Shown one piece after another: positions 1 to 10,900 of a stretch of DNA of 64,000 bases. The stretch spans positions 2,785,520-2,849,519 of the forward strand of contig NZ_LT635783.1 of the NCBI RefSeq assembly GCF_900128455.1, written 5' to 3'. Numbering within the stretch: position 1 is the first letter of the stretch; each line of letters begins with the position of its first letter. The notes under the pieces were generated by a model that was given only the letters and a program-made list of their open reading frames with translations, had not been told where the DNA came from and searched no databases. The DNA comes from Bacteroides mediterraneensis. GTDB lineage: Bacteria > Bacteroidota > Bacteroidia > Bacteroidales > Bacteroidaceae. The position numbers and the translations under genes are program-made.

Positions 1-181
1 TATCAAGTACATGGAAAAGCGCACTATCCGGACTGTTCCAACATCTGTCATCCGCAACTACCAGTACCTCATAAGGCCTACCACTGGATACCGGAGTAAC
101 AATGCTTTTACCATCCTTCTGACAAGAAGCAAACACCGATACAACGAATATAAGACTTAAATAAAAGGAAAAAGGTTTCAT
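1..181 (-). CDS. DUF4837-like lipoprotein, N-terminal part only
   Basis: The first 60 codons of a minus-strand gene that runs off the left edge. The protein begins with a short hydrophobic signal segment ending in the lipobox-like FASC, so it should be lipid-anchored in the envelope. The mature start (QKDGKSIVTPVSSGRPYEV) resembles DUF4837 lipoproteins of Bacteroidales; no function is known to me. The start ATG (complement of 179-181) is the only one before the signal peptide. It lies downstream of the blaR1-type gene on the same strand, 48 bases away, so it may share that transcript. Confidence 0.6.
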   Translation of the reverse strand, partial: MKPFSFYLSLIFVVSVFASCQKDGKSIVTPVSSGRPYEVLVVADDRCWNSPDSALFHVLD

Positions 182-229
182 AAATTTTAAAACTAAGTTT
201 TCAAATACAGACTATTACACGAATCAATT

Positions 230-1882
230 CTAAAAACCACTCATAAGATTCAGTTTAAGCATATATCCGTCACGTAATGCCTGCTTGATATCATATACCA
301 CCCCTTCAGAAGCATCTGAAGGTATCTTTAGCGAAACGGAAAGGTTTTCAGCCTTATTTCCCTCACATAACTGCTTGATTTTCGAAGAAAGTTCATCCAG
401 AGAAAAATCCTCCAACTCACCTACTATCACATTATCTTTCAAAAATCGGACTTCATATCCCGGCAACGGAACATTCTTATCGGCCACACCCGCCGGTACA
501 TCCGCATATGCTTTCGGAGAAGCATAATAGAAACGGGAAATCAAACATTCATTCACCAATTCCTGAGGATAAGTTTTCGTAAGCTCCCGTCTGACCTCAT
601 CATACGCTTTTACCAGTTTCTGTTTGGCAATAGTTATCGCCCCCATCTTTGTATTGCGGTCTGCTACAATACGGACAACGATAGGAGACATTTCCTCTTT
701 CTGCTCAGAATACAATTTGACGAAAGAGTCTTTCAATTGCTTCTTGGCCTCGTCCATCATGGTTCCATAATCAACAAACTTCTTCTTTGAAATATGATTT
801 TCAGGCCCGAAAAGAAACTGATTCCGCTGGTTACAATACAATTCCAGCACATACGCCTTTTCCGACGAAATATGATCCAGCATCAGATTGTCTGCATTCC
901 GCTGCTGTACTGTGTCCCTCACCATTAATCCGGATTTTTCTTTTCCTTGATGCTTTGTTTGAAGAGCTGCACCATAATCCGCTACCGTTTCTTTCACTTC
1001 CGGCCTCGCAAAGGCATACACGACCCCTGCAGCCAAAGGTACGGCTAACAAGACACGCAGCCGGACCCACTTACTGTTTCTTTTTTTCGACATCATAGAT
1101 ATACGTTTTTTAAGTGAACTGTGAGTAAAACCGCAAGCCATAGAGTAGAGCCTTGAGCCCACTGCTTTCCTCACCAATAATAATTGATATGTTTTTACAT
1201 CGATGCCTTGATTCAATACACCTTCATCGGCCTGATACTCATGAACACCATTAAGTTCATACCTCAGTTTCCACACCAACGGATTCCACCAATGAAAGAT
1301 TAAGATAAACTGTATCAGCAGATTGTCATAACAATGTCCATACCGGCAATGCATCTCCTCATGCAAACGGACCGGAGAATATTCTTCATACTCCTGACTG
1401 TTCATGACGATATACGTTCCCCAACTAAAAGGACGGACAGGAATATCATACAACACCCATCGTAATCCATTACATTCTTTATATTCCTGCCCGTTTATCC
1501 AACGGAACAGACGGATATAGCCTACAACCCATTGCAAAAGAATGAAGGCACATCCCGACAGATAAGCCACCATCAATAACACAAGCCAATCCCAATAATT
1601 GGCTTCCTTCTGAGTAATCTCCACCATACCTGTAGCAGAAGCAGATATTACATCAACAGGCTGTTTCCATTCCTCCATAAGACTAAAAGGAGACTGCACT
1701 AAAGGTTCATGCTCTAATTCCAGAGAAACGAAAGGCAATAACAGACAGGTCAACATTCCGCCCACCAACACCCACCGGTTCAAGGAAAAGCGAGTGGTCG
1801 AAGCACAAAGTAGCTTATAGAATCCATAGAACAATGTCAGGCAGAAAGAGCTTTTCAGTAAATAGATTAAAAGGACTACCAT
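230..1882 (-). CDS. BlaR1/MecR1-family M56 membrane metallopeptidase
   Basis: A 550-residue sensor-protease. The N-terminal third has several hydrophobic segments, followed by the zinc-protease motif HEEMH and the downstream EYQADE motif typical of M56 peptidases, then another membrane segment near residue 285 and a long C-terminal domain. In characterised relatives, signal binding outside the cell activates the cytoplasmic protease, which inactivates the partner BlaI/MecI repressor. The repressor gene lies 4 bases upstream on the same strand, which fits that pairing. The C-terminal domain is not recognisably a penicillin-binding domain, so the signal here is unknown and need not be a beta-lactam. 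Confidence 0.85.
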   Translation of the reverse strand: MVVLLIYLLKSSFCLTLFYGFYKLLCASTTRFSLNRWVLVGGMLTCLLLPFVSLELEHEPLVQSPFSLMEEWKQPVDVISASATGMVEITQKEANYWDWLVLLMVAYLSGCAFILLQWVVGYIRLFRWINGQEYKECNGLRWVLYDIPVRPFSWGTYIVMNSQEYEEYSPVRLHEEMHCRYGHCYDNLLIQFILIFHWWNPLVWKLRYELNGVHEYQADEGVLNQGIDVKTYQLLLVRKAVGSRLYSMACGFTHSSLKKRISMMSKKRNSKWVRLRVLLAVPLAAGVVYAFARPEVKETVADYGAALQTKHQGKEKSGLMVRDTVQQRNADNLMLDHISSEKAYVLELYCNQRNQFLFGPENHISKKKFVDYGTMMDEAKKQLKDSFVKLYSEQKEEMSPIVVRIVADRNTKMGAITIAKQKLVKAYDEVRRELTKTYPQELVNECLISRFYYASPKAYADVPAGVADKNVPLPGYEVRFLKDNVIVGELEDFSLDELSSKIKQLCEGNKAENLSVSLKIPSDASEGVVYDIKQALRDGYMLKLNLMSGF

Positions 1883-1886
1883 AGGT

Positions 1887-2261
1887 TCAAGATTTACGAT
1901 TATTCTTCCCCTCCTCTATCTGAGCTATCAACTGCTTCAGTTCCTCCAAGTTCATTTTCTCATCTTCAATAAACTGAGAAACAACCTTGGTATAAGAATT
2001 ATCAAAATATTGAGAAACAATCTCTCCGATAGCCGAACCCTTGTATTCATTTTCTGTTATTTTTGCTTCATAACGGTAGGTGTTTCCAAACGCACGATAA
2101 CTGACAAAGCCTTTTTCTACCAACAGCTTCACCAGAGTAGCTACTGTATTGTAATGTGGTTTCGGCTCCGAATAGAATGCCAACATTTCACGGATAAACA
2201 AAGGACCATGGGTCCATAAGATATTCATTATTTCTTCTTCTTTTGGTGTCAGCTTCTTCAT
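1887..2261 (-). CDS. BlaI/MecI-family winged-helix repressor
   Basis: 124 residues, the normal length for this family. The N-terminal half is a winged helix (TPKEEEIMNILW, then YNTVATLVKLLVEKGFV), and the C-terminal half is the dimerisation part. It probably represses its own operon with the M56 peptidase that follows. A perfect 16-bp dyad 67 bases upstream (2328-2343), centred on TAGTAGAACTACTA, resembles BlaI/MecI operators, which are dyads with a TACA/TGTA or TACTA core. Target genes beyond this operon cannot be inferred. Confidence 0.9.
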   Translation of the reverse strand: MKKLTPKEEEIMNILWTHGPLFIREMLAFYSEPKPHYNTVATLVKLLVEKGFVSYRAFGNTYRYEAKITENEYKGSAIGEIVSQYFDNSYTKVVSQFIEDEKMNLEELKQLIAQIEEGKNNRKS

Positions 2262-2327
2262 AAACAGCTCATTTAAGATTAATACTATACGAAGATATGA
2301 AAATTATCGGACAAACAACTAAAAGTT

Positions 2328-2343
2328 TTAGTAGAACTACTAA
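2328..2343. promoter_or_regulatory. Probable BlaI-type operator dyad
   Basis: TTAGTAGAACTACTAA is a perfect palindrome upstream of the repressor gene, with a further partial copy (TTAATAGTAATTAAT) just beyond it. Position and symmetry suggest autoregulation by the BlaI-type repressor. A consensus -7 box for the repressor gene is not clear. Confidence 0.5.
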
Positions 2344-2478
2344 TATTAATAGTAATTAATAGAGAGGATAAAAAATACAAAATATTCAAACGATTTATGG
2401 AAAACACAAGCAGATTTTGACCGACACGCCAAAACTAAAAATAGAACATTCAGTAAATATCCCAATTTAAGGATATAA

Positions 2479-2517
2479 AAAAGGCAGGAAAGCGATAATT
2501 CACTTTCCTGCCTTTTT
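2479..2517 (-). terminator. Rho-independent terminator of the prfC operon
   Basis: A 14-bp stem (AAAAGGCAGGAAAG and its complement) with a 10-base loop and T-runs on both sides, 23 bases past the prfC stop. The T-tracts would let it work in both directions. Confidence 0.8.
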
Positions 2518-2539
2518 ATATGTTTATATCTTATCTTCT

Positions 2540-4111
2540 TTAGAACTCGCTGGTGAAATGGAACTTGATGTGCTTGAAGTCCATCTGTGCCATCTGAAGC
2601 ACATAACCGCTGTCGGCCAGGAACACATCGCGTCCGTCGCGGTCTTTGGCCATATACTGGTACTTACGCTTCTTGAAGGCTTCCAGTTCTGCCGGATCGT
2701 CACTTTCAATCCAGCACGCCTTGTAGAGGCTCAACGGTTCCCAACGGCATTTGGCATTGTATTCATTCTCCAGACGGTACTGAATCACTTCAAACTGCAA
2801 CTGGCCTACCGTACCGATAATCTTCCGGCCATTAAATTGGTTGACAAACAGCTGTGCCACACCTTCGTCCATCAGCTGGTCGATACCCTTGTTCAACTGC
2901 TTGGTCTTCATCGGGTCGGCATTCTCAATGTACTTGAACATTTCCGGAGAGAAGCTGGGCAATCCCTTGAAATGCAGGATTTCGCCCTCAGTCAGCGTAT
3001 CGCCAATCTTGAATGTACCATTGTCCGGCAGACCGATGATATCACCTGCCCAGGCCTCATCCACCGTAGTCTTGCGCTGGGCCATGAACTGCGTGGGTGA
3101 AGAAAAACGCATGGTCTTGTTGTGACGCACGTGCAGATACGGCGTGTTACGGGTAAACTTGCCGGAACATACCTTGCAGAAAGCTACACACGAACGATGG
3201 TTCGGGTCGATGTTGGCCGTAATCTTGAATACGAAACCTGTGAACTTAGGCTCTTCCGGCATCACGATACGTTCCTCAGCCTGTACCGGACGCGGACTCG
3301 GCGCAATCTCCACAAAGCAGTCGAGCAATTCCTGCACACCGAAGTTGTTCAAGGCCGAACCGAAGAACACTGGAGCCAGTTCCCCTTTCAGGTAATCGTC
3401 CACATTGAATTCCGGATAAACCCCCTCAATCAGTTCCAGTTCGCTGCGCAGCTTGTCTGCCAGCGGCTTACCGATATGATTGTCCAGGTCTTCCGTATGG
3501 ATATCCACTTCCACCTTCTCCGTCACCACCTGCTTGGACGGCTGGAAAAGATTCAGCTTCTGTTCGTAGATGTTGTATACTCCCTTGAAACGCGGACCGC
3601 TCTCAATCGGCCACGTCAGCGGGCGCACGTTGATAACCAGCTCTTCTTCCAGTTCATCCAGCAAATCAAACGGGTCCTTGGCCTCACGGTCCATCTTGTT
3701 CACGAAGATAATCACCGGCGTGTTGCGCATACGGCAAACCTCCATCAGCTTACGGGTCTGCGATTCCACACCCTTCGCTCCATCCACCACGATGATGACA
3801 CTGTCCACCGCCGTCAGCGTACGGTATGTATCTTCGGCAAAATCCTGGTGACCCGGCGTATCGAGGATATTAATCTTATAGTCATGGTAGTCAAACTCCA
3901 TCACGGAGGTAGTCACCGAAATACCACGCTGCTTCTCGATGTCCATCCAGTCGGACGTGGCCGTTTTCTTGATTTTGTTTGATTTTACGGCTCCGGCCAC
4001 CTGAATCTGCCCACCGAAAAGCAACAGCTTTTCCGTCAACGAGGTTTTACCGGCATCCGGATGCGCGATAATCGCGAATGTTCGTCTTCTTGCTATTTCC
4101 TGATTTGCCAT
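2540..4111 (-). CDS. prfC: Peptide chain release factor 3
   Basis: A 523-residue translational GTPase, the usual length for RF3. GTPase motifs are intact: G1 [20 protein letters not shown]3 DTPGHQDF and G4 NKMD. RF3 uses GTP to eject RF1/RF2 from the ribosome after peptide release. The extended insertion after G1 ([20 protein letters not shown]) and the [10 protein letters not shown] switch region separate it from EF-G and tetracycline-resistance GTPases. It is the last gene of a four-gene minus-strand operon; the rfbD stop lies 2 bases before its start. Confidence 0.95.
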   Translation of the reverse strand: MANQEIARRRTFAIIAHPDAGKTSLTEKLLLFGGQIQVAGAVKSNKIKKTATSDWMDIEKQRGISVTTSVMEFDYHDYKINILDTPGHQDFAEDTYRTLTAVDSVIIVVDGAKGVESQTRKLMEVCRMRNTPVIIFVNKMDREAKDPFDLLDELEEELVINVRPLTWPIESGPRFKGVYNIYEQKLNLFQPSKQVVTEKVEVDIHTEDLDNHIGKPLADKLRSELELIEGVYPEFNVDDYLKGELAPVFFGSALNNFGVQELLDCFVEIAPSPRPVQAEERIVMPEEPKFTGFVFKITANIDPNHRSCVAFCKVCSGKFTRNTPYLHVRHNKTMRFSSPTQFMAQRKTTVDEAWAGDIIGLPDNGTFKIGDTLTEGEILHFKGLPSFSPEMFKYIENADPMKTKQLNKGIDQLMDEGVAQLFVNQFNGRKIIGTVGQLQFEVIQYRLENEYNAKCRWEPLSLYKACWIESDDPAELEAFKKRKYQYMAKDRDGRDVFLADSGYVLQMAQMDFKHIKFHFTSEF

Positions 4112-4113
4112 AT

Positions 4114-4971
4114 TTATTGTTTTAATTTTTCAATACATTCTGCCAGACTGTCCATCCAGTAGGGCACCTCCACTCCGTAGGTCTTCTTCAGCTTCGTCTT
4201 GTCGAGCACGGAATAGTGCGGACGACAAGCCTTGGCTGGATAATCTTCCGTGTGAAGCGGCAACACGTGACAACGGGTAATACCTGCCAACCGGTGAATG
4301 GCTTTGGTAAAATCATACCAGGAACAAACCCCTTCGTTGCTGAAATGATAAATACCGGGCACAATCCCCTTCTCCAATGCCACAAAGATAGCCTGAGCCA
4401 AATCGCGTGCATACGTCGGTGTTCCAATCTGGTCGAAAATGACGCCCAGCGTCTCTTTCTCCTTCCCCAGCCGAATCATTGTCTTTACAAAATTGTTGCC
4501 GAAGCTAGAATACAGCCATGCCGTACGGATAATCATCGTATTCGGGCAATACTTCAAGGCCTCCTGTTCTCCTCCCAATTTGGTAGAGCCGTACACGGAA
4601 TTCGGACAAGGAGTGTCTTCTTCCCGATAAGGGATGTGAGCGGTTCCGTCGAACACATAGTCCGTAGACACTTGCACCAGCCAACCGCCGCGGCTCTGCA
4701 CCGCCTTGGCCAGATAACCCGGCGCTACACGATTCAGTTTGTCGCAGAGTTCCACATTGTCCTCCGCCTTATCGACCGCCGTGTAAGCCGCACAATTCAC
4801 AATTCCGTCAATCTGATGCGCCGAAACAAAGTCCATAACGGCCTTTTCATCGCAGATGTCGAGTTCCGCCACATCGGTAAAAAAATACTCAAAATCTTTG
4901 TGCTCTTTCGCCAGCAGACGCATTTCATTACCCAGCTGTCCGTTGGCTCCCGTCACCAATATCTTTTTCAT
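4114..4971 (-). CDS. rfbD: dTDP-4-dehydrorhamnose reductase
   Basis: A 285-residue short-chain reductase with the NAD(P)-binding motif GANGQLGNE at the N-terminus and the catalytic YGSTK motif in the middle. It makes dTDP-L-rhamnose, the last step of the rhamnose donor pathway for surface polysaccharides. No rfbA/B/C genes are nearby; linkage to prfC and the DUF4924-like gene looks like a host housekeeping arrangement, not a polysaccharide locus. Intergenic gaps on either side are 2 and 16 bases, supporting one transcript. Confidence 0.92.
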   Translation of the reverse strand: MKKILVTGANGQLGNEMRLLAKEHKDFEYFFTDVAELDICDEKAVMDFVSAHQIDGIVNCAAYTAVDKAEDNVELCDKLNRVAPGYLAKAVQSRGGWLVQVSTDYVFDGTAHIPYREEDTPCPNSVYGSTKLGGEQEALKYCPNTMIIRTAWLYSSFGNNFVKTMIRLGKEKETLGVIFDQIGTPTYARDLAQAIFVALEKGIVPGIYHFSNEGVCSWYDFTKAIHRLAGITRCHVLPLHTEDYPAKACRPHYSVLDKTKLKKTYGVEVPYWMDSLAECIEKLKQ

Positions 4972-4987
4972 TTTCAGTATATGTGTT

Positions 4988-5533
4988 TTAATCCAAGTCC
5001 AAATCGCCTTCCTTATCCTTTATATAATAGCCGGCCAGCATAGCCAGCAAATCACTGATGGCTTTCACTGCCTTGGCCGTTCCTTCGCTGATTTCCTTTT
5101 TCTGCAATTTCAGCATCAGCACCCCATACATGGCGTCAAAGCAAGTCTCCAGCTCGGGCACGTCCTTGTCGCCCCCTTTGGCTCGCAGCTCAACGATAAA
5201 AGGCAATACCTTGTAATAAGCCGCCGTGTAATACGGGAATTTAGGTGAACGCAACAGACGCAAATGCAGGTCGGTCAGCCAGACAATGACATTCTTGTTA
5301 ATCTGCAGATGACCCTTTTCCATCACTCCCTCCTGCTGCATCATATTAATCAGGTCTTCATACCAACGGGCCAGCTCCAGCTTCTGCTCGTCCGTAGCCG
5401 GATAAGGCTCAATGATGTTCTTCCGGATTTTCCCCATATCGCAGCCATTGGCCCGAATCAAATCCTCCACCTGCCACATATACAACAGGTATTCGGCAAT
5501 ATTCTTTTTTTTAAGTTGCTGAGAAATATACAT
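4988..5533 (-). CDS. DUF4924-family protein
   Basis: A 181-residue, mainly helical, soluble protein without signal peptide or membrane segment. Sequence (LLYMWQVEDLIRANGCD near the N-terminus, a conserved WYEDLI block) matches the Bacteroidetes DUF4924 family as I know it. Function is unknown. It sits between rfbD and the LysE-type exporter, 16 and 6 bases from them. Confidence 0.75.
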   Translation of the reverse strand: MYISQQLKKKNIAEYLLYMWQVEDLIRANGCDMGKIRKNIIEPYPATDEQKLELARWYEDLINMMQQEGVMEKGHLQINKNVIVWLTDLHLRLLRSPKFPYYTAAYYKVLPFIVELRAKGGDKDVPELETCFDAMYGVLMLKLQKKEISEGTAKAVKAISDLLAMLAGYYIKDKEGDLDLD

Positions 5534-5539
5534 ATTCTA

Positions 5540-6199
5540 TCAAGAAAAAGATTTGCCGGCAATGGCCAGGACGATTCCTACCACCGCCGCTATCATGACC
5601 ACGACACCGATGATGCGGTTGAGCACCCAGATGCCGCGCAAATTAAATCGCGAACGCACCTTATTAACGAAATACGTAATGCTGAACCACCAGCCCAATG
5701 CCCCTGTAATGATGGCCAGATAGCCTACCAGCTGAAAGCCGATGGGACTGCCCGGCATGACAAACGAGAAACGGGCAAACAGACCGATGAACAGGAAAAT
5801 GATGAGCGGATTGGACAGGGTGACAAAAAAAGCCGTCACGAAATTATGCAAGTATGTACCCCTCGTGCCCGAAGCCGGACGAAGGGACTTCACCGGATTG
5901 CTACGAAACGTATAAATACCAAATGCCAGCAACATGATACTTCCCACCACTTGCAGGAAAATATGATGTTTCAGAATCAGTTCATCCATGAAACTCATTC
6001 CGTATCCGGTTATCAACGCATAACATATATCGCTCAACGCCGCTCCTATTCCCGTGACAAAGCCATACCAGCGCCCCTTATTCAGCGTACGCTGGATACA
6101 GAGCACACCGACCGGGCCCAAAGGAGCAGAAACCACGATTCCGATAATCAATCCTTTCAGCAACAAATCAAGTATAGTAACCTGTTCAATCCAATTCAT
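5540..6199 (-). CDS. LysE/RhtB-family exporter
   Basis: A 219-residue inner-membrane protein with about six hydrophobic segments. The N-terminal segment carries the family signature (SAPLGPVGVLCIQRTL) and the region SNPLIIFLFIGLF matches the second conserved half. Relatives export amino acids or small derivatives; the substrate here is unknown. It is the first gene of the operon leading to prfC. A near-consensus -7 box on the minus strand, CATCTTTG (complement of 6204-6211), lies just upstream of the ATG. Confidence 0.85.
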   Translation of the reverse strand: MNWIEQVTILDLLLKGLIIGIVVSAPLGPVGVLCIQRTLNKGRWYGFVTGIGAALSDICYALITGYGMSFMDELILKHHIFLQVVGSIMLLAFGIYTFRSNPVKSLRPASGTRGTYLHNFVTAFFVTLSNPLIIFLFIGLFARFSFVMPGSPIGFQLVGYLAIITGALGWWFSITYFVNKVRSRFNLRGIWVLNRIIGVVVMIAAVVGIVLAIAGKSFS

Positions 6200-6326
6200 A
6201 CTGCAAAGATGCTACTTTTTTACGAAAGTACCTACATTTTTATGCGATTATCATTACATGTATAGCAGAAAAAGAACAAATCGGGAAAAGCTCAAAGCGA
6301 TAAATTATCAGCCTTTAATTCTTTTT

Positions 6327-6414
6327 TACGTCTTCCAAGGCGGAACCCTACGTTTCCCGACTGAGAAACATACGTTTTCCGGCAGAGAAACATACGGTTC
6401 ACACAAAGAAAACA
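6327..6414. repeat. Four degenerate 22-bp tandem units between the exporter gene and dcuB
   Basis: Four consecutive 22-base units starting at 6327, 6349, 6371 and 6393, each beginning TACGT or TACGG. The middle two are most alike: TACGTTT(T/C)CC then GAGAAACA. Within a unit pair, GTTTC-like and GAAAC halves form a weak inverted repeat. This fills most of the 274-base gap between the exporter start and the dcuB stop. Role unknown. Confidence 0.6.
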
Positions 6415-6473
6415 TAGAATGGATGAGTCCGTTTCCCGCATCACATCCTTATACTTTTATTTTCGCATGCGCA

Positions 6474-7784
6474 TTACACGAAAAGTACCGCCAGAATGCC
6501 CAACCCTACGGCCACAAAAGTGGAAATCAGTCCCGGCATCATAAACGAATGGTTGAGCACATACTTCCCGATACGGGTCGTGCCCGTAGTATCGAAATTG
6601 ATGGCGGCCACCACCGTCGGATAGTTCGGGATAAAGAAATATCCGTTTACTGCCGGGAAAAGAGCAATCAGCATGTAGGGCGAAATGCCCAACGCCATAC
6701 CTAAAGGAAGCAAGGCACGAATGGTAGCTGCCTGACTGAACAACAGGATAGACATGACGAACAGAGCCACTCCGAAAAGCCAGGGCATATCGGTCACCAT
6801 GCCGAAGATTCCATCCTTTATCACCGCAATGTTGCCCGAGATGAAAGTATCGCCCATCCAGGCAATGCCGAAGATAGCCACCACTGCCTGCATGCCCGCA
6901 TTGAAGACCGAACTCTTGGCTGCCTTCATGCCACTGGTGCCGGTCAGCAGCAGAATCAATGCGGCTACCGACAACATGAGCACTTCTATGATGTGCGCCA
7001 TCTGCATCATTACCACACCTTCGGAAGTTTGAAACGACGGGCGGAGGCCATCGATGGAGCCAAACAGCACAATACCCACCGTGGCAGCCAGAAATAACAA
7101 AACAGAAGTCAGCGCCTTGCCGGGATGGAGTACCTCGGCCGTACAATAATTCGCGCCCGAAAGTTCCCCCGACTTCAAACGGGCCTGATAGACAGGATCA
7201 TCCTCCAGTTCCTTGCCCACCCGCATGGAATACAGCGCGCCAGCTAATACCCCCACCAAGGTGCAGGGGATGGAAATCTTCAGTATATCAAACAAAGTAA
7301 TGTCGTATCCGGCCAGCATACTCAAAAGAGCGACCGTGGCCGCGGAAATAGGACTGGCCGTAATAGCCTGCTGGGAGGCGATGACGGCAATCCCCATCGG
7401 ACGTTCCGGACGGATACCCGTCTCACGGGCCACTTCGGCAATGACCGGGAGCACGGAATAAGCCACATGCCCCGTCCCGGCAAAAAAGGTAAAGAGGTAA
7501 GTCACCAAGGGACTCAGCAAAGTGATACGCTGAGGATGGCGGCGCAAGATTTTCTCCGCCCATTTCACCATCAAATCCAATCCTCCGGCAGCCTGCATGC
7601 AACCCGCCGCTGCAATCACGGCCACAATCATCAGCATCACATCAATAGGAGGAGCGGTCGGTTCCAGACCGAACACAAACGTAAGAACAGCCAGACCGAG
7701 GCCTCCGAACACACCCAATCCAATGCCCCCAACCCGTGCACCGACCACAATGGCCAACAAGACAAACAGTAATTGTAACCACAT
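6474..7784 (-). CDS. dcuB: Anaerobic C4-dicarboxylate transporter, DcuA/DcuB family
   Basis: A 436-residue polytopic membrane protein, with conserved FFAGTGHVAYSVLPVIAEVA, ASQQAITASPISAA and FFIPNYPTVVAAINFD blocks of Dcu antiporters. It would exchange succinate for fumarate, malate or aspartate, which fits succinate excretion by fermenting Bacteroides. The start is placed at the ATG reading MWLQLLFVLL because the upstream 32 codons are cysteine-rich and overlap a good minus-strand -7 box TATCTTTG (complement of 7815-7822). It is transcribed away from purL. Confidence 0.9.
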   Translation of the reverse strand: MWLQLLFVLLAIVVGARVGGIGLGVFGGLGLAVLTFVFGLEPTAPPIDVMLMIVAVIAAAGCMQAAGGLDLMVKWAEKILRRHPQRITLLSPLVTYLFTFFAGTGHVAYSVLPVIAEVARETGIRPERPMGIAVIASQQAITASPISAATVALLSMLAGYDITLFDILKISIPCTLVGVLAGALYSMRVGKELEDDPVYQARLKSGELSGANYCTAEVLHPGKALTSVLLFLAATVGIVLFGSIDGLRPSFQTSEGVVMMQMAHIIEVLMLSVAALILLLTGTSGMKAAKSSVFNAGMQAVVAIFGIAWMGDTFISGNIAVIKDGIFGMVTDMPWLFGVALFVMSILLFSQAATIRALLPLGMALGISPYMLIALFPAVNGYFFIPNYPTVVAAINFDTTGTTRIGKYVLNHSFMMPGLISTFVAVGLGILAVLFV

Positions 7785-7814
7785 AAAATAGAAACAGTTT
7801 TTTGATTTGAGGTG

Positions 7815-7822
7815 CAAAGATA
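7815..7822 (-). promoter_or_regulatory. -7 box of the dcuB promoter
   Basis: TATCTTTG on the minus strand matches the Bacteroides TAnnTTTG consensus and lies 31 bases upstream of the chosen dcuB start. Confidence 0.5.
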
Positions 7823-7917
7823 GGCATATTCCGCGGAATGTGAAAACAACACAGTCCTTCCACCCTACAAGCGATAACATTACTTCTATTTTTTTCGTTT
7901 ATTCCGAGGATTTTCCC

Positions 7918-7925
7918 TACCTTTG
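7918..7925 (+). promoter_or_regulatory. -7 box of the purL promoter
   Basis: TACCTTTG matches the Bacteroides TAnnTTTG consensus, 48 bases before the purL ATG. No riboswitch-like fold is apparent in the short leader. Confidence 0.6.
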
Positions 7926-7973
7926 TACCACTTTTAAAAGCGCATTGAATATTCATTATAACATACAAGTGCT

Positions 7974-10900
7974 ATGATTCTATTTTTCAGAACACCCACA
8001 AACAGTGTGATTGCCACAAAATGCAATCAGGAGCTGAATGCTGAAGACGTCAAGAAACTATGCTGGCTTTACAGCGACGCTACTGTGGAAAATGAAGACA
8101 ACCTGAAAGGATGGTTCATCGGTCCACGTCGTGAAATGATTACCCCCTGGAGTACAAATGCAGTAGAAATCACCCAAAACATGGGCCTCACGGGCATCCG
8201 CCGTATCGAGGAATATTTCCCGGTAAAGGATGAGAACGCCGACCATGACCCGATGCTGCAACGTATGTACCACGGACTGAATCAGGACATTTTCACGGTG
8301 GACATCAAACCGCAGCCTATCATATACATCGAAAACCTGGAAGAATACAACGAAAAGGAAGGTCTGGCGCTGTCACGCGAAGAAATGGACTATCTGCTGA
8401 AGGTGGAAAAAGACCTGGGACGCAAGCTGACCGACTCGGAAGTATTCGGCTTCGCACAGATTAACTCAGAGCACTGCCGCCACAAAATCTTCGGCGGTAC
8501 ATTCATCATCGACGGACAGGAAATGGAATCTTCTCTGTTCCAGATGATCAAGAAAACCACTCAGGAAAACCCCAACAAGATTATCTCGGCCTACAAAGAC
8601 AATGTGGCCTTCGCCGAAGGTCCGGTGGTAGAACAATTCGCTCCGGCCGACCACTCTACTTCTGACTATTTCATTATCAAAGATATCAAGACCGTCATCT
8701 CACTGAAAGCGGAAACTCACAACTTCCCGACTACCGTAGAACCGTTCAACGGAGCGTCTACCGGTACCGGTGGCGAAATCCGCGACCGTATGGGTGGTGG
8801 TAAAGGTTCCTGGCCGATTGCCGGAACTGCCGTGTACATGACCTCTTATCCACGTACGGACGAAGGACGCGACTGGGAAAACATCCTGCCGGTGCGTAAA
8901 TGGTTATACCAGACTCCGGAACAGATTCTGATCAAGGCTTCCAACGGTGCTTCCGATTTCGGTAACAAGTTCGGACAGCCGCTGATTTGTGGTTCTGTAC
9001 TGACTTTTGAACACGAAGAGAACAACGAAAAATATGCTTACGACAAAGTCATCATGCTGGCAGGAGGTGTAGGTTACGGTACACAGCGTGACTGCCTGAA
9101 AGGCACCCCGGAAGCTGGAGATGAAATTGTCGTACTCGGTGGTGACAACTACCGCATCGGTCTGGGAGGTGGTTCCGTTTCTTCTGTAGATACCGGACGT
9201 TACTCTTCTGGCATCGAGCTGAACGCCATCCAGCGTGCCAACGCCGAAATGCAGAAACGTGCCTACAACGTAGTACGTGCCTTGTGCGAGGAAGATGTGA
9301 ACCCGATTGTGTCTATCCACGACCACGGTTCTGCCGGACACGTGAACTGTCTGTCTGAGCTGGTGGAAGACTGCGGTGGTCTGATTCACATGGACAAGCT
9401 TCCTATCGGCGACGAAACCTTGTCGGCCAAGGAAATCATCGCCAACGAATCACAGGAACGTATGGGCTTGCTGATTGAAGACGAGGCCATCGAACATGTA
9501 CGCAAGATTGCGGAACGCGAACGTGCCCCGATGTACGTGGTGGGTGAAACGACCGGCGACCATCGCTTTGCCTTCGAACAGGCTGACGGCGTGCGTCCGT
9601 TCGACTTGGCCGTAGACCAGATGTTCGGTTCTTCTCCGAAAACTTATATGGTAGACAAGAGTGTGGAACGTCACTATGAAAACGTTTCTTACGATGTGAC
9701 CAAACTGAATGAATATTTGCGCCGTGTGCTGCAGCTGGAAGCCGTAGCCTGCAAGGATTGGCTGACCAACAAGGTAGACCGTTCCGTCACAGGTAAGATT
9801 GCCCGCCAGCAGTGCCAGGGCGAATTGCAGTTGCCGTTGAGCGACTGCGGCGTGGTAGCCCTCGACTACCGTGGCGAGAAAGGTATCGCTACTGCACTTG
9901 GACACGCTCCGCAGGCTGCCTTGGCCAATCCGGAAGCAGGTTCCGTACTGGCTGTATCGGAAGCACTGACCAACCTGGTATGGGCTCCGCTGGCCGACGG
10001 CATGGACAGCATTTCTTTATCAGCCAACTGGATGTGGCCTTGCCGCTCACAGGAAGGAGAGGATGCCCGTCTGTACAAGGCTGTGAAAGCGTTGTCTGAT
10101 TTCTGCTGCGAACTGCAAATCAACGTACCGACCGGTAAGGACTCCCTGTCCATGACACAGAAATATCCGAACGGAGAAAAAATCATCAGCCCGGGAACCG
10201 TCATCGTTTCTGCCGGTGGTGAAGTTTCCGACATCAAGAAAGTGGTTTCTCCGATCATGGTCAACAAACCGAAATCAACCTTCTATCATATCGACTTCAG
10301 CTTCGACCAGCTTCGTCTGGGTGGTTCTGCCTTCGCACAGTCACTCAACAAGGTGGGCGACGACGTGCCGACCGTACAGAACCCGGAATACTTCCGCGAT
10401 GCCTTCATGGCCATCCAGGAACTGGTCAACAAGGGATTGATTCTGGCCGGACACGATATCTCTGCCGGTGGTCTGATTACAACCCTGCTGGAAATGTGCT
10501 TTGCCAACGTGGACGGCGGTATGGAAATCAACCTCGACAAGATTAAGTGCGATGACATCGTGAAGATTCTGTTTGCTGAAAATCCGGGTGTAGTAATTCA
10601 GGTAGCCGACAAGCACAAGGCAGAAGTCAAGAAGATCCTGGAAGACGCCGGTGTGGGTTACGTGAAGATTGGTGTGCCGACCGAAGAACGTCACATCCTG
10701 GCTACCTTCCACGATGCGACTTATCAGTTCGGCATCGACTACTTGCGCGATGTATGGTATTCTACTTCTTACCTGCTCGACCGCAAGCAGAGCATGAACG
10801 GCTGTGCCAAGAAACGTTTCGAAAACTACAAGCAGCAGCCGCTGGAATTCGTATTCGACAAGTCGTTCACCGGCAAGCTGTCACAGTTCGGACTCGACCC

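Noticed and set aside
230-2261. Beta-lactam resistance locus
   Set aside because: No beta-lactamase or penicillin-binding-protein gene is adjacent; the sensor-repressor pair may serve another signal.
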